Positions 34,706-42,187 of a stretch of 64,000 bases of DNA are shown in pieces. Source of the stretch: Merdivicinus sp050943495 (lineage in GTDB: Bacteria; Bacillota; Clostridia; Oscillospirales; Ruminococcaceae); NCBI GenBank assembly GCA_050943495.1, contig JBMNPH010000007.1, positions 1-64,000 of the forward strand, read 5' to 3'. Position 1 is the first letter of the stretch. Each line of letters begins with the position of its first letter. The notes below the pieces were generated by a model. It worked only from the letters and a program-made list of their open reading frames with translations. It was not told the DNA's origin and did not search any database. Position numbers and translations under genes: made by a program.

Positions 34706-35368
34706 ATGAGAATTGTTATTGTCGGCGGCGGTACAGTCGGCTTTTATCTTGCGAAAACATTATTGGAACATTCGCATGAACCTTCTATTATTGAATCCAA
34801 TAAAAATGTCTGCACCCGGTTGGCAAACAGTTTGGACATTCCAATCATTATCGGAGATGGTACGACAATCGAGGCACTGCAGGAAGCAGGTGCAAAAGAT
34901 GCGGATGTCCTGATCGCCGTTGCTGGACGTGATGAGATCAATTTGATCGCATGTCAATTAGCACGATTTGAATTTCATATCCGCCGCACTATTGCAAAAG
35001 CGAACAATCCCAAAAATGCAGAAGTAATGCGGACTCTTGGCGTTGATATCGCTGTATCTAGTATTGATGCGATTACCCGCCTAATGGAACGCGAAGTGGA
35101 TATGTCCGCTATTAAACAGCTGGTTTCTCTCAATCAGGGGGAAGCATCTATCTGTGAAATTCAGCTTCCAGATGATTTCAAGTATTCCGGTAAAAAACTG
35201 ATGGACATCAAATTTCCGGAAGAATCGGTCGTGGTATCAGTGGAACGAAGTGGTCAGATGCTGATTCCGCGTGGTAATACTCTCATTTTTTCGGGTGATA
35301 AACTGCTGATACTTGCCCAAAATGACGCACTGCACACGGTAAAAGAAAAACTCAAATTAACCGATTAA
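34706..35368 (+). CDS. TrkA-type potassium uptake regulator, second copy
   Basis: This 220-residue protein has the same order (RIVIVGGGTVGFYLAKTLLEHSHEPSIIESNKN; DGTTIEALQEAGAKDADVLIAVAGRDEINLIACQLAR), but a clear C-terminal TrkA-C domain (FPEESVVVSVERSGQMLIPRGNTLIFSGDKLLILAQNDALHTVKEKL). The ATG at 34706 has GGAAAGGA before it. Two linked TrkA genes replace the single two-domain protein of enterobacteria (E. coli TrkA has two Rossmann halves), so these may form a heteromeric ring. A TrkH/KtrB channel gene is not in the window. Confidence 0.9.
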   Translation: MRIVIVGGGTVGFYLAKTLLEHSHEPSIIESNKNVCTRLANSLDIPIIIGDGTTIEALQEAGAKDADVLIAVAGRDEINLIACQLARFEFHIRRTIAKANNPKNAEVMRTLGVDIAVSSIDAITRLMEREVDMSAIKQLVSLNQGEASICEIQLPDDFKYSGKKLMDIKFPEESVVVSVERSGQMLIPRGNTLIFSGDKLLILAQNDALHTVKEKLKLTD

Positions 35369-35382
35369 GCGAGGTGACGGCC

Positions 35383-35973
35383 ATGTTGAGCAAAAAGGGA
35401 CAACTGATTTACGATTATATTCGAGACTGCATTTTAAATCACAATTTTTCCCCAACTGTTCGGGAAATCTGTGAAGAAGTCGGAATTCGTTCCACTTCAA
35501 CTGTACATTATTATCTGAAAGAGCTGGCTGATGAAGGCTATATTATCAAAGATGATCTCAAAAAACGCACGATTAAGTTACCATCCGGCACATCCTGTGC
35601 CGTTCCGCTTCTGGGAACTGTCACAGCAGGGCTTCCGATCTCAGCAATTGAAGAAATTGAAGAATATATCCCGGTTGCAAATCTGAACGGAAACTCCGAA
35701 GATTATTTTGCCCTTCATGTGCGCGGAGACAGCATGATTCGCGCAGGAATTCTGGATGGCGATATTATTGTTGTTCGCAAAACGCCGGTCTGCCGCAATG
35801 GAGATATCGTGGTGGCTCTGATCGACGATGAAGCGACAGTAAAACGCTTTTACCGTGAAAAGGGTTATTTCCGTCTGATGCCCGAAAATCCCGCTTATGA
35901 ACCCATCATTGTAGAGGAATCAGAAGGATTGACCATCTTGGGCAGAGTTGCTGCTCTTATTCGAAATTACTGA
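35383..35973 (+). CDS. lexA: LexA repressor of the SOS response
   Basis: The 196-residue protein has an N-terminal winged helix (SPTVREICEEVGIRSTSTVHYYLKELADEGYI) and an S24-type self-cleaving domain. The cleavage site is Ala82-Gly83 (TAG), the nucleophile Ser117 (GDSMIRAGILDGD) and the general base Lys154 (EATVKRFYRE). The start is the ATG at 35383, after GAGGTG; an alternative GTG nine bases earlier overlaps that site. I see no clear SOS box in the immediate upstream bases. It ends in a terminator at 35979. Confidence 0.94.
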   Translation: MLSKKGQLIYDYIRDCILNHNFSPTVREICEEVGIRSTSTVHYYLKELADEGYIIKDDLKKRTIKLPSGTSCAVPLLGTVTAGLPISAIEEIEEYIPVANLNGNSEDYFALHVRGDSMIRAGILDGDIIVVRKTPVCRNGDIVVALIDDEATVKRFYREKGYFRLMPENPAYEPIIVEESEGLTILGRVAALIRNY

Positions 35974-35978
35974 TGAAT

Positions 35979-36008
35979 GCCGCACGGAAATTTTCCTGCG
36001 GCTTTTTT
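35979..36008 (+). terminator. Intrinsic terminator after lexA
   Basis: GCCGCACGGAAA (35979-35990) and TTTTCCTGCGGC (35991-36002) give a stem with a small bulge, followed by TTTTTT. The first codons of a longer comF frame would run through it, which argues for the GTG start at 36024. Confidence 0.85.
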
Positions 36009-36023
36009 AAGGGGGAAAAGTCG

Positions 36024-36683
36024 GTGGATTCCGTTTGGAAAGAAAAACTTTGGAGGATCCTCTTTCCTGCCCAATGCCCTTTCTGTGGGAAACCGGTTGC
36101 GTTCCCCGCAATTTGCTGTGATTCCTGCGCCGCAAATCTGCCATATCTCAAGAATAATCCTTATCAAATCCGCGATCTTCCAGTCTTTTCGCCCTTTTCT
36201 TATGAGGGATTGGCAGAGCAGGCGGTTTGGCGGCTAAAATTCTACCAAAAACCTTCCACAGCACGCCCTCTCGCCGATTTTCTAGCAAACGTTCTTCCGG
36301 ATTCCAATTCATTTGACTGCATCATTCCCATTCCGATGGATGCCAAAAAGCTGCGAAAGCGCGGCTATAACCAAGCTGCACTTTTAGCTCGCTTTCTTTC
36401 CGAAAAGACTGGAATTCCTGTTTTGCCGGAAATTCAAAAAATACGCCCAACTGCAGAACAGCATACCTTAAATGCCAAGGAACGTCAAACCAATCTGCGA
36501 GACGCTTATCGTCTGATCCACCCGGATCGGGTCAAAGACCGGCACATTTTATTGTGTGATGATGTTATCACAACTGGTGCCACAATTCAGGAAGCCGCCT
36601 CCCTTCTGATGCAGGCGGGCGCTGCTTCTGTCACTGCAGCTGCCGTGACACTGGCATCTGTTTTCCCTGAAACCCAATCATAA
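36024..36683 (+). CDS. ComF family protein (ComFC-like phosphoribosyltransferase)
   Basis: The 219-residue protein has an N-terminal zinc-finger-like cysteine set (Cys18, Cys21, Cys31/32, Cys35) and a phosphoribosyltransferase fold with PRPP loop LLCDDVITTGAT, plus the family segments IPIPMDAKKLRKRGYNQAALLA and RQTNLRDAY. ComFC helps DNA uptake in naturally competent bacteria; the enzymatic role is uncertain. I place the start at the GTG at 36024, which has AGGGGG eight bases upstream and gives the usual beginning MDSVWKEKLWRILFPAQCPFCG; an in-frame ATG at 35973 would translate the lexA terminator. Confidence 0.9.
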   Translation: MDSVWKEKLWRILFPAQCPFCGKPVAFPAICCDSCAANLPYLKNNPYQIRDLPVFSPFSYEGLAEQAVWRLKFYQKPSTARPLADFLANVLPDSNSFDCIIPIPMDAKKLRKRGYNQAALLARFLSEKTGIPVLPEIQKIRPTAEQHTLNAKERQTNLRDAYRLIHPDRVKDRHILLCDDVITTGATIQEAASLLMQAGAASVTAAAVTLASVFPETQS

Positions 36684-36696
36684 GAAAGGAATTGCC

Positions 36697-37392
36697 ATGC
36701 CTTCATCAGAACGCATTTACCACACCCTGCGCCAGGAAATCTTGAATCTCACTTTAAAGCCCGGCCAGCAGCTCCGTGAGGATGATCTCGCCCGCCGTTT
36801 TGGAGTCTCTCGCTCTCCTGTCAGAGCTGCAGTTTCACGCCTTTCCACAGAAAAGCTTCTGCGAGTGGAACCGCGTAAAGGTACCTTCGTCACCGAAATT
36901 GAAATGGATTATGTTCGGCAGCTGATTTTTCTGCGAACTTCAGTCGAACTGCGCATGCTTCCGCTGCTCTGCCAAAAAAGGCCGACAGATTTATGGAATA
37001 AAATGGAGGAAAACCTTGAACGACAGCGACTCCTCCTTGCCGGAAGTTTTGAACCTACTCAATTTTATCGGCTTGACAATAAATTCCATGAAATGTACTT
37101 CAATACGATGGAATTGGATGCCGTCTGGAAACTGCTCCAGCAGTTTTATGTGCATTATACCCGCTTCCGCGTTCTGGACATGCAGCGCAGCGGTTTGTTC
37201 CGTCAATTTTACGAGGAACATTGCCAAATTCTGGAGTTGATGCGGAAGGGACAGCAAGAAGAACTCTGCTCTTTGATGGTTCAGCATCTGGAAAGTCCTT
37301 TTGAGCGAATTACCGGTCATTCATCCAAAACATCCGGATTGGATTCTGCTGAATTTGTGGAAAATATTTCTTGCAATCATGCGGAAAATTGA
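36697..37392 (+). CDS. GntR-family regulator, FadR/FCD subfamily
   Basis: The 231-residue protein has an N-terminal winged helix (ERIYHTLRQEILNLTLKPGQQLREDDLARRFGVSRSPVRAAVSRLSTEKLLRVEPRKGTFVTEI) and a C-terminal helical FCD domain with metal-site-like residues (DNKFHEMYFNTM; YEEHCQILELM; MVQHLES). It binds DNA as a dimer and responds to a small acid or metabolite. It lies 13 bases after comF; a separate promoter for panT overlaps its end. It could control panT-coaX, but nothing proves this. Confidence 0.9.
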   Translation: MPSSERIYHTLRQEILNLTLKPGQQLREDDLARRFGVSRSPVRAAVSRLSTEKLLRVEPRKGTFVTEIEMDYVRQLIFLRTSVELRMLPLLCQKRPTDLWNKMEENLERQRLLLAGSFEPTQFYRLDNKFHEMYFNTMELDAVWKLLQQFYVHYTRFRVLDMQRSGLFRQFYEEHCQILELMRKGQQEELCSLMVQHLESPFERITGHSSKTSGLDSAEFVENISCNHAEN

Positions 37393-37399
37393 GTATAAT
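37371..37399 (+). promoter_or_regulatory. Promoter of panT-coaX
   Basis: TTGCAA (37371-37376), 17 bases and TATAAT (37394-37399) form a strong sigma-A promoter at the end of the GntR gene. A leader of about 110 bases follows before panT; no known riboswitch is visible in it. Confidence 0.8.
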
Positions 37400-37517
37400 G
37401 ATACCGAAAACAATTCCATTGGTGTTGAATCCAAAAAATATTGCGGTTTTTTTGGATTTTACATAAATATTATTGCGTTGTATCCCATTGTGGGAGCAGC
37501 AGCAGGAGGAATGTATC

Positions 37518-38159
37518 ATGAATAACAAACCATCCGCAAAAACTCTGGAGCTGGTACAGCTCGCGCTCTTCGCCGCGATTATTATCGTGATGGCATCGGT
37601 CCCCTTCCTGGGATATATCCCACTTCCCTTTACCAGAGCGACTATCCTGCATGTACCGGTTATCATCGGCTGTCTGATGTTTGGTCCGAAAAAAGGTGCC
37701 ATCTTAGGCGCACTATTTGGGTTGACCAGCCTCGTCCAGGCGACCTTTAATCCCAATCTGACTTCTTTTGCCTTCTCTCCTTTCTATTCTCTGGGAGATG
37801 TTCATGGCAATTTCTGGAGTCTGGTAATTTGTTTTGTTCCACGAATTTTGGTGGGGATCGTCCCCTATTATGTGTACCAACTGTTTCGGAAACTTTTCCA
37901 GAAAATCAAGGGCGGTCAAACTTTCTCATTGATTTTGGCTGGCCTAGCTGGTTCCCTTGTGAATACCCTGTTGGTCATGAACTTCATTTACCTTTTCTTC
38001 GGCAAAGAATATGCTGCCGCAAAAGAAATTACCACAAATTTGTATGGTGTTATTTTAGGCGTTATCGTTGCAAATGGAATCCCCGAAGCAATTGTTGCAG
38101 CGATTTTGACTACTGCTATCTGCAAAGCATTGTTCCGTATTCGTAAAATGGAACATTAA
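37518..38159 (+). CDS. panT: ECF transporter S component, probably pantothenate (PanT)
   Basis: The 213-residue membrane protein has six hydrophobic segments and the S-component pattern with LHVPVIIGCLMFGPKKGAILGALFGLTS and an extracellular loop with several aromatic residues (SFAFSPFYSLGDVHGNFWSL). It precedes the type III pantothenate kinase gene by 24 bases in the same unit, which points to pantothenate as ligand. The ATG at 37518 follows AGGAGGAATGT; the frame upstream is leader. The substrate is inferred from context. Confidence 0.85.
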   Translation: MNNKPSAKTLELVQLALFAAIIIVMASVPFLGYIPLPFTRATILHVPVIIGCLMFGPKKGAILGALFGLTSLVQATFNPNLTSFAFSPFYSLGDVHGNFWSLVICFVPRILVGIVPYYVYQLFRKLFQKIKGGQTFSLILAGLAGSLVNTLLVMNFIYLFFGKEYAAAKEITTNLYGVILGVIVANGIPEAIVAAILTTAICKALFRIRKMEH

Positions 38160-38183
38160 AGTAAAAAGTTAAGGAGTGTTCCC

Positions 38184-38966
38184 ATGCTTTTAGCACTTGA
38201 TGTTGGAAATACCAACATTTGTATTGGTTGTATAAAAGACGAAAAAATTCTTTTTACGGGCAGGCTTTCTACCGACCACAGCAAAACAGCCGATGAATAT
38301 GCCATTGCATTCAACAGCATTATCCGGCTGTATGGCTATCATGCCGCAGACATTGATGGCAGCATCATCTCATCGGTGGTTCCTCCCATCACACAAGCCC
38401 TCAAAGATGCTGTCTATCGCTTGACGGGGACAACTGCTCTGTTGGTTGGGCCGGGTGTCAAAAGCGGACTCAATATCCTGCTGGATAATCCAGCTCAAAC
38501 CGGAAGCGATCTTGTGGTGGATGCTGTCGCCGCCATTGCGCAGTACCCCAAACCTCTGATTATCATCGATATGGGAACGGCAACAACCGTTTCGGTGGTT
38601 AATGAGCAGGGAGGCTATATGGGCGGATTGATTTTGCCGGGTGTTCGGATTTCGCAGGATACCTTGACCGGACGCACTTCCCAACTACCTCGTATCGCGC
38701 TGGAGGCTCCCGCGCATGTCATCGGACGTAATACGATTGATTGTATGAAAAGTGGTGCTATTTTTGGTCAGGCAGCCATGCTGGATGGTCTAATTGACCG
38801 CATTGAGGAGGAAATTGGCCAGAAAACTACTGTGGTTGCTACTGGCGGCTTAGCCGGATGTATCGTGCCGCACTGCAAGCGCGATATTATCTATGATAAT
38901 GACTTGCTTCTCAAAGGCTTACGCATAATCTACGAAAAAAATCGTCCGGATTCCAAACGATCATAA
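38184..38966 (+). CDS. coaX: Type III pantothenate kinase CoaX
   Basis: The 260-residue cytosolic kinase phosphorylates pantothenate, the first step of coenzyme A synthesis. It has the ASKHA motifs of the type III enzyme: the phosphate loop LALDVGNTNICIG, the Asp-bearing VVDAVAAIAQYPKPLIIIDMGTATTVSVV and GGLILPGVRISQDTLTGRTSQLP, then VVATGGLAG. Type III kinases need no CoA feedback (family knowledge). It forms one unit with panT and ends in a strong terminator. Confidence 0.96.
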   Translation: MLLALDVGNTNICIGCIKDEKILFTGRLSTDHSKTADEYAIAFNSIIRLYGYHAADIDGSIISSVVPPITQALKDAVYRLTGTTALLVGPGVKSGLNILLDNPAQTGSDLVVDAVAAIAQYPKPLIIIDMGTATTVSVVNEQGGYMGGLILPGVRISQDTLTGRTSQLPRIALEAPAHVIGRNTIDCMKSGAIFGQAAMLDGLIDRIEEEIGQKTTVVATGGLAGCIVPHCKRDIIYDNDLLLKGLRIIYEKNRPDSKRS

Positions 38967-38969
38967 CCA

Positions 38970-39006
38970 AAAATCCCGGTGAGAAAAATTTCTCACCGGG
39001 ATTTTT
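38970..39006. terminator. Bidirectional terminator between coaX and bioY
   Basis: AAAATCCCGGTGAGA (38970-38984) and TCTCACCGGGATTTT (38991-39005) form a 15-bp stem with a 6-base loop and T-run. It serves both convergent genes. Confidence 0.95.
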
Positions 39007-39010
39007 ATTT

Positions 39011-39556
39011 CTACCTTGGAAGCACTTTGCGCAAACGATTTCCTACCACAACGGCTAAAACAATTTTAATTGCGTCGCCAGGTAAAAACGGAAATACACA
39101 TGCTGTGAGTGCCGCTGCTGCACTGCTTCCTGTAACAACTACATACCAAATTGTACCGATTACATACAGAACAACTGTTCCAACAATATGCGCAGTGATC
39201 GACCATCCAATCCGTTTACCGGTTTTGGACAAAATTAGTCCGCCTACGAATGCACATGCGGCATAGCCAACAATATATCCACCGGTGGGTCCAACCAGAC
39301 GACTCAACGTACCAAATCCAGAGAATACCGGTACCCCAACTGCGCCAAGCAGTATATAGATAACGTGACTAACGGAAGCTTCCTTCCAGTCCAAAATCTC
39401 GACGGAGAGATAGGTCACAAATGACGCCAGCGACAATGGTACCAATCCGGGCAACGGAATCTGTATCTGGGAAAAGACCCCCATCCACGCTGCAAATAAT
39501 GCAATTCTTGCCATCCGCACAACCGGACGGACTGTATTTCTGTTTGAGTTTTCCAT
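39011..39556 (-). CDS. bioY: Biotin ECF transporter S component BioY
   Basis: The 181-residue membrane protein has six segments and the BioY signatures ALFAAWMGVFSQIQIPLPGLVPLSLASFVTYL and GPTGGYIVGYAACAFVGGLIL, with YVIGTIWY and FLPGDAIKIVLAVVVG. It imports biotin with the shared ECF module. The AGGAGG ribosome site and ATG are directly preceded by a BirA-like operator and a consensus promoter, so its expression should fall when biotin is plentiful. Confidence 0.95.
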   Translation of the reverse strand: MENSNRNTVRPVVRMARIALFAAWMGVFSQIQIPLPGLVPLSLASFVTYLSVEILDWKEASVSHVIYILLGAVGVPVFSGFGTLSRLVGPTGGYIVGYAACAFVGGLILSKTGKRIGWSITAHIVGTVVLYVIGTIWYVVVTGSSAAAALTACVFPFLPGDAIKIVLAVVVGNRLRKVLPR

Positions 39557-39568
39557 GGCAGCCTCCTG

Positions 39569-39627
39569 TGTTAACTATAATTTTTATTACGGTTAACATT
39601 ATAGCACATACTCCATTCGGTTGTCAA
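39569..39627 (-). promoter_or_regulatory. Promoter and BirA-type operator of bioY
   Basis: On the minus strand TTGACA (39627-39622), 18 bases and TATAAT (39603-39598) form the promoter. Directly downstream, TGTTAAC (39598-39592 side) and its inverted partner GTTAACA (39575-39569 side) are separated by 16 bases. This is the TGTTAAC-N14-16-GTTAACA layout of BirA sites, and it covers the start of transcription. Confidence 0.85.
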
Positions 39628-39642
39628 GAAAAATCACAATCT

Positions 39643-40836
39643 TTATTTCTTTTTCGCATCTACTACTGCGATTGCCTTTTGTAATTGCGTATCTTCTTCC
39701 TCAGAAAGATTAGCCAGATTCAGCTGCTGATCGGGGGTTAAATTCACCTCATAATCTGGCTTTAACCCAACGCCATGGAAATTGATTCCAGAAGGCGGAT
39801 TATAGTAGTGGGTTGTTAGGTTAATCGCTGAACCATCCGACAAGGAATATGCGGTCTGCATAATCCCCTTTCCGAAGGTATTGACACCGACTAACTCTGC
39901 TTTATGGTAATCCCGCAGAGCCGCCGAAAAAAGTTCCGCAGCACTTGCCGTATTTCCATCCACCAAGACAACCATCGGCATGTCCACACAGTTGGCATCA
40001 GATGTGTATAAAACTTCATTTTCACCCTTGTTGTTGGTGACAGATACGATATCACCTTCGGGCAGCAGATAGTCAAGAACTTTCGCGACGCCATCCAACA
40101 AGCCGCCCGGATTACTCCGAACATCGAAAATAAGGCCAGTAGCCCCCTGATTCTGCAAATCGGTTACGGCTGCCTTGAAATCATCTGGAGTCGATGCATC
40201 AAATCCCGTAATCTTAATATATCCATTTTCTCCGATCATTCGGCTGGAGACACTGGAAGTTTCAATCAGTTTGCGTGTTACTTCCATTGTCACTTCTTCC
40301 TGATCTCGACGGACCGTAACATTTACCTTGGTTCCTTCCTCGCCGCGCACCAATGAGGTTGCTTCCTGATATCCTACCGATAGGACATCTGTATCGTCAA
40401 TTTTTACGATGAGATCTCCCGGCAGAATTCCCGCTAACTCCGCAGGCGATTCCGGCGTAACTTCTTTGACCAAAATATAGCCACTTTCATCCATCGTCAC
40501 AGTGATTCCGATTCCGATGAGTTCCCCTTTATTATCCATTTGATAATTTTTATATTCATCTGGATCCATATAATATGCGTAATTATCATTCAATCCCGCC
40601 ATATAACCATCCGCGATAGAATCTGTCAATGTTTCTTCATCAATATCCTCCAGGGCATTATTGCGGACAATCTGATCAATTTCCGCAATTTTTTCATACA
40701 GATCCGCACGCTCATCGACGTTGGCAATTTTGGTGTTAAAAATGTTTTTGGAATAAGTCATCGTAATCGTAAATGTGATTGCGGCAACGATTGCCATAAA
40801 ACATATTGCAGCCCCTAATGAAATCTTTTTATTCAT
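39643..40836 (-). CDS. S41 C-terminal processing protease (CtpA-like)
   Basis: The 397-residue secreted protease has an N-terminal membrane anchor (ISLGAAICFMAIVAAITFTI), a PDZ domain at about residues 85-175 (GIGITVTMDESGYILVKEVTPESPAELAGILPGDLIVKIDD) and the S41 catalytic domain with the serine in VDGNTASAAELFSAALRD and lysine in GVNTFGKGIMQ. The ATG at 40836 has AAGGGATG before it; the frame upstream of it crosses the terminator at 40898-40920. It follows ftsEX and two M23 hydrolase genes, so it may process or restrain wall hydrolases (inference). Confidence 0.94.
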   Translation of the reverse strand: MNKKISLGAAICFMAIVAAITFTITMTYSKNIFNTKIANVDERADLYEKIAEIDQIVRNNALEDIDEETLTDSIADGYMAGLNDNYAYYMDPDEYKNYQMDNKGELIGIGITVTMDESGYILVKEVTPESPAELAGILPGDLIVKIDDTDVLSVGYQEATSLVRGEEGTKVNVTVRRDQEEVTMEVTRKLIETSSVSSRMIGENGYIKITGFDASTPDDFKAAVTDLQNQGATGLIFDVRSNPGGLLDGVAKVLDYLLPEGDIVSVTNNKGENEVLYTSDANCVDMPMVVLVDGNTASAAELFSAALRDYHKAELVGVNTFGKGIMQTAYSLSDGSAINLTTHYYNPPSGINFHGVGLKPDYEVNLTPDQQLNLANLSEEEDTQLQKAIAVVDAKKK

Positions 40837-40897
40837 GAAAACATCCCTTCTCCGCCGCATCCATTGACATCTGCTCCGCAGCGGAAAAGCAAATGCA

Positions 40898-40920
40898 AAA
40901 GGGGCGCATTGCACCCCTTT
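40898..40920 (-). terminator. Probable terminator after the M23 hydrolase pair
   Basis: AAAGGGGCGC (40898-40907) and GCACCCCTTT (40911-40920) pair with one G.U and a 3-base loop, and the minus strand continues with TTTT. It would limit, not necessarily block, read-through into the protease gene. Confidence 0.6.
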
Positions 40921-40934
40921 CCAGTATCAGATTA

Positions 40935-42167
40935 TCAATAAGAAACATAATTAGATGGATTCTGGCGGGTACCATTGATCCGCACTTCAAAATGAAGGTG
41001 TGGACCAGTTGACTGTCCAGTCGAACCAATCTTCGCAATGACCTGTCCCTGTACAACGTTCTGACCGACGCTGACATTCAAGCTAGAACAATGTGCATAC
41101 AGCGTCGAATATCCGCCGCCATGGTCAATGACAACATAATTGCCGTAACTCCAGTGCCATCCCGCTGTGATGACTGTTCCCGATGCAGAAGCATAAATAT
41201 TAGCCCCATAGCATCCGCCCGCTGTTATATCAATACCGGAATGGAACGACCCCCAACGCGGACCGTAACCGGATGATATGTAATATCCATCATTGGTCGG
41301 CCGTGCAAACATTCCGGAAAATTGAGTGGATTGACCGCCATTTTGAGCTTGTTGCTTTTTCTCATTTTCCTCCTGAAGCCGTTTAATCTCAGCAGAAATT
41401 TCTGCCTCAATCTGGTCAGCTTCTTTCTGTTTGGCAGCAGCATTCTGCTCAAACATTTCTTTTTCAGCCTCAATATTCTGAATGGCATTCTGGCTCTGCT
41501 CATATGCCTCCTGCAATTCAGCATTTGTCTGTTCCATTTCAGCCTTTTGCGCGTTCATTTGTTCCTGCTGTTCCGTGATATCTGACTGTATCCGTTCTGC
41601 TTGGGATTTTTGATTTTCAAGATCAGATTTCTGCACCCGCAGTGTTTCCAAAAGAGCTGTATCATGTTCGGAAATTGCCTGCATCATTTCGATATTGGTG
41701 AGAAATTCACTGAAACTTCCCGCTGAAAAAAGCATCTCCAACGAAGAAGTATCCCCTGCCATATACATGGCACGCATCCGCTGTTTATACTGATCTGTAG
41801 TGGTATCAATTTCCTCTTCTTTGGCTACGATATTCTCATTCGTTTCCGAAAGCAGTTGCTCGCTTTCTTCCATTTCCTGACTAAGCTGAGCTATCTGTCC
41901 ATCAATTACTGCAACCTTCTGCGTATTGAGAGCAATCTGCTGGGAAAGAGTATCCTGATATTGCTGTTCTTTTGCGATATTATTCTTTAGTGAAGACAAT
42001 TCCTCATTGATGGCATCCAATTCCTTCTCAATTTTCTGCTGCTGACTTTGCAGAGAACTGAGAGATGCTGCCTCCGCTACCGGAGATTCCTGTACATATA
42101 GAGCGCAAACAGTTCCGATACATAGCGCGGTAAGAATTGCAACTGTTTTTTTCTTTGGATCGTGCAT
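40935..42167 (-). CDS. PcsB/EnvC-like murein hydrolase, second copy (coiled coil plus M23)
   Basis: The 410-residue secreted protein has a signal peptide ending near residue 33 (EAAS), a coiled coil from about 35 to 255, and a C-terminal M23/LytM domain (SFHSGIDITAGG; GPHLHFEVRINGTRQNPSNYVSY). The metal ligands His/Asp in FHSGID and the His pair in HLHF are all present, so it is predicted to be active. It cleaves peptidoglycan cross-bridges at the septum when switched on by FtsEX. It is closely similar over its whole length to the neighbouring gene 42188-43417, 20 bases upstream, so it arose by tandem duplication, with clear divergence. Confidence 0.94.
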   Translation of the reverse strand: MHDPKKKTVAILTALCIGTVCALYVQESPVAEAASLSSLQSQQQKIEKELDAINEELSSLKNNIAKEQQYQDTLSQQIALNTQKVAVIDGQIAQLSQEMEESEQLLSETNENIVAKEEEIDTTTDQYKQRMRAMYMAGDTSSLEMLFSAGSFSEFLTNIEMMQAISEHDTALLETLRVQKSDLENQKSQAERIQSDITEQQEQMNAQKAEMEQTNAELQEAYEQSQNAIQNIEAEKEMFEQNAAAKQKEADQIEAEISAEIKRLQEENEKKQQAQNGGQSTQFSGMFARPTNDGYYISSGYGPRWGSFHSGIDITAGGCYGANIYASASGTVITAGWHWSYGNYVVIDHGGGYSTLYAHCSSLNVSVGQNVVQGQVIAKIGSTGQSTGPHLHFEVRINGTRQNPSNYVSY

Positions 42168-42187
42168 CTGAAAACGGATCCCCTTTC

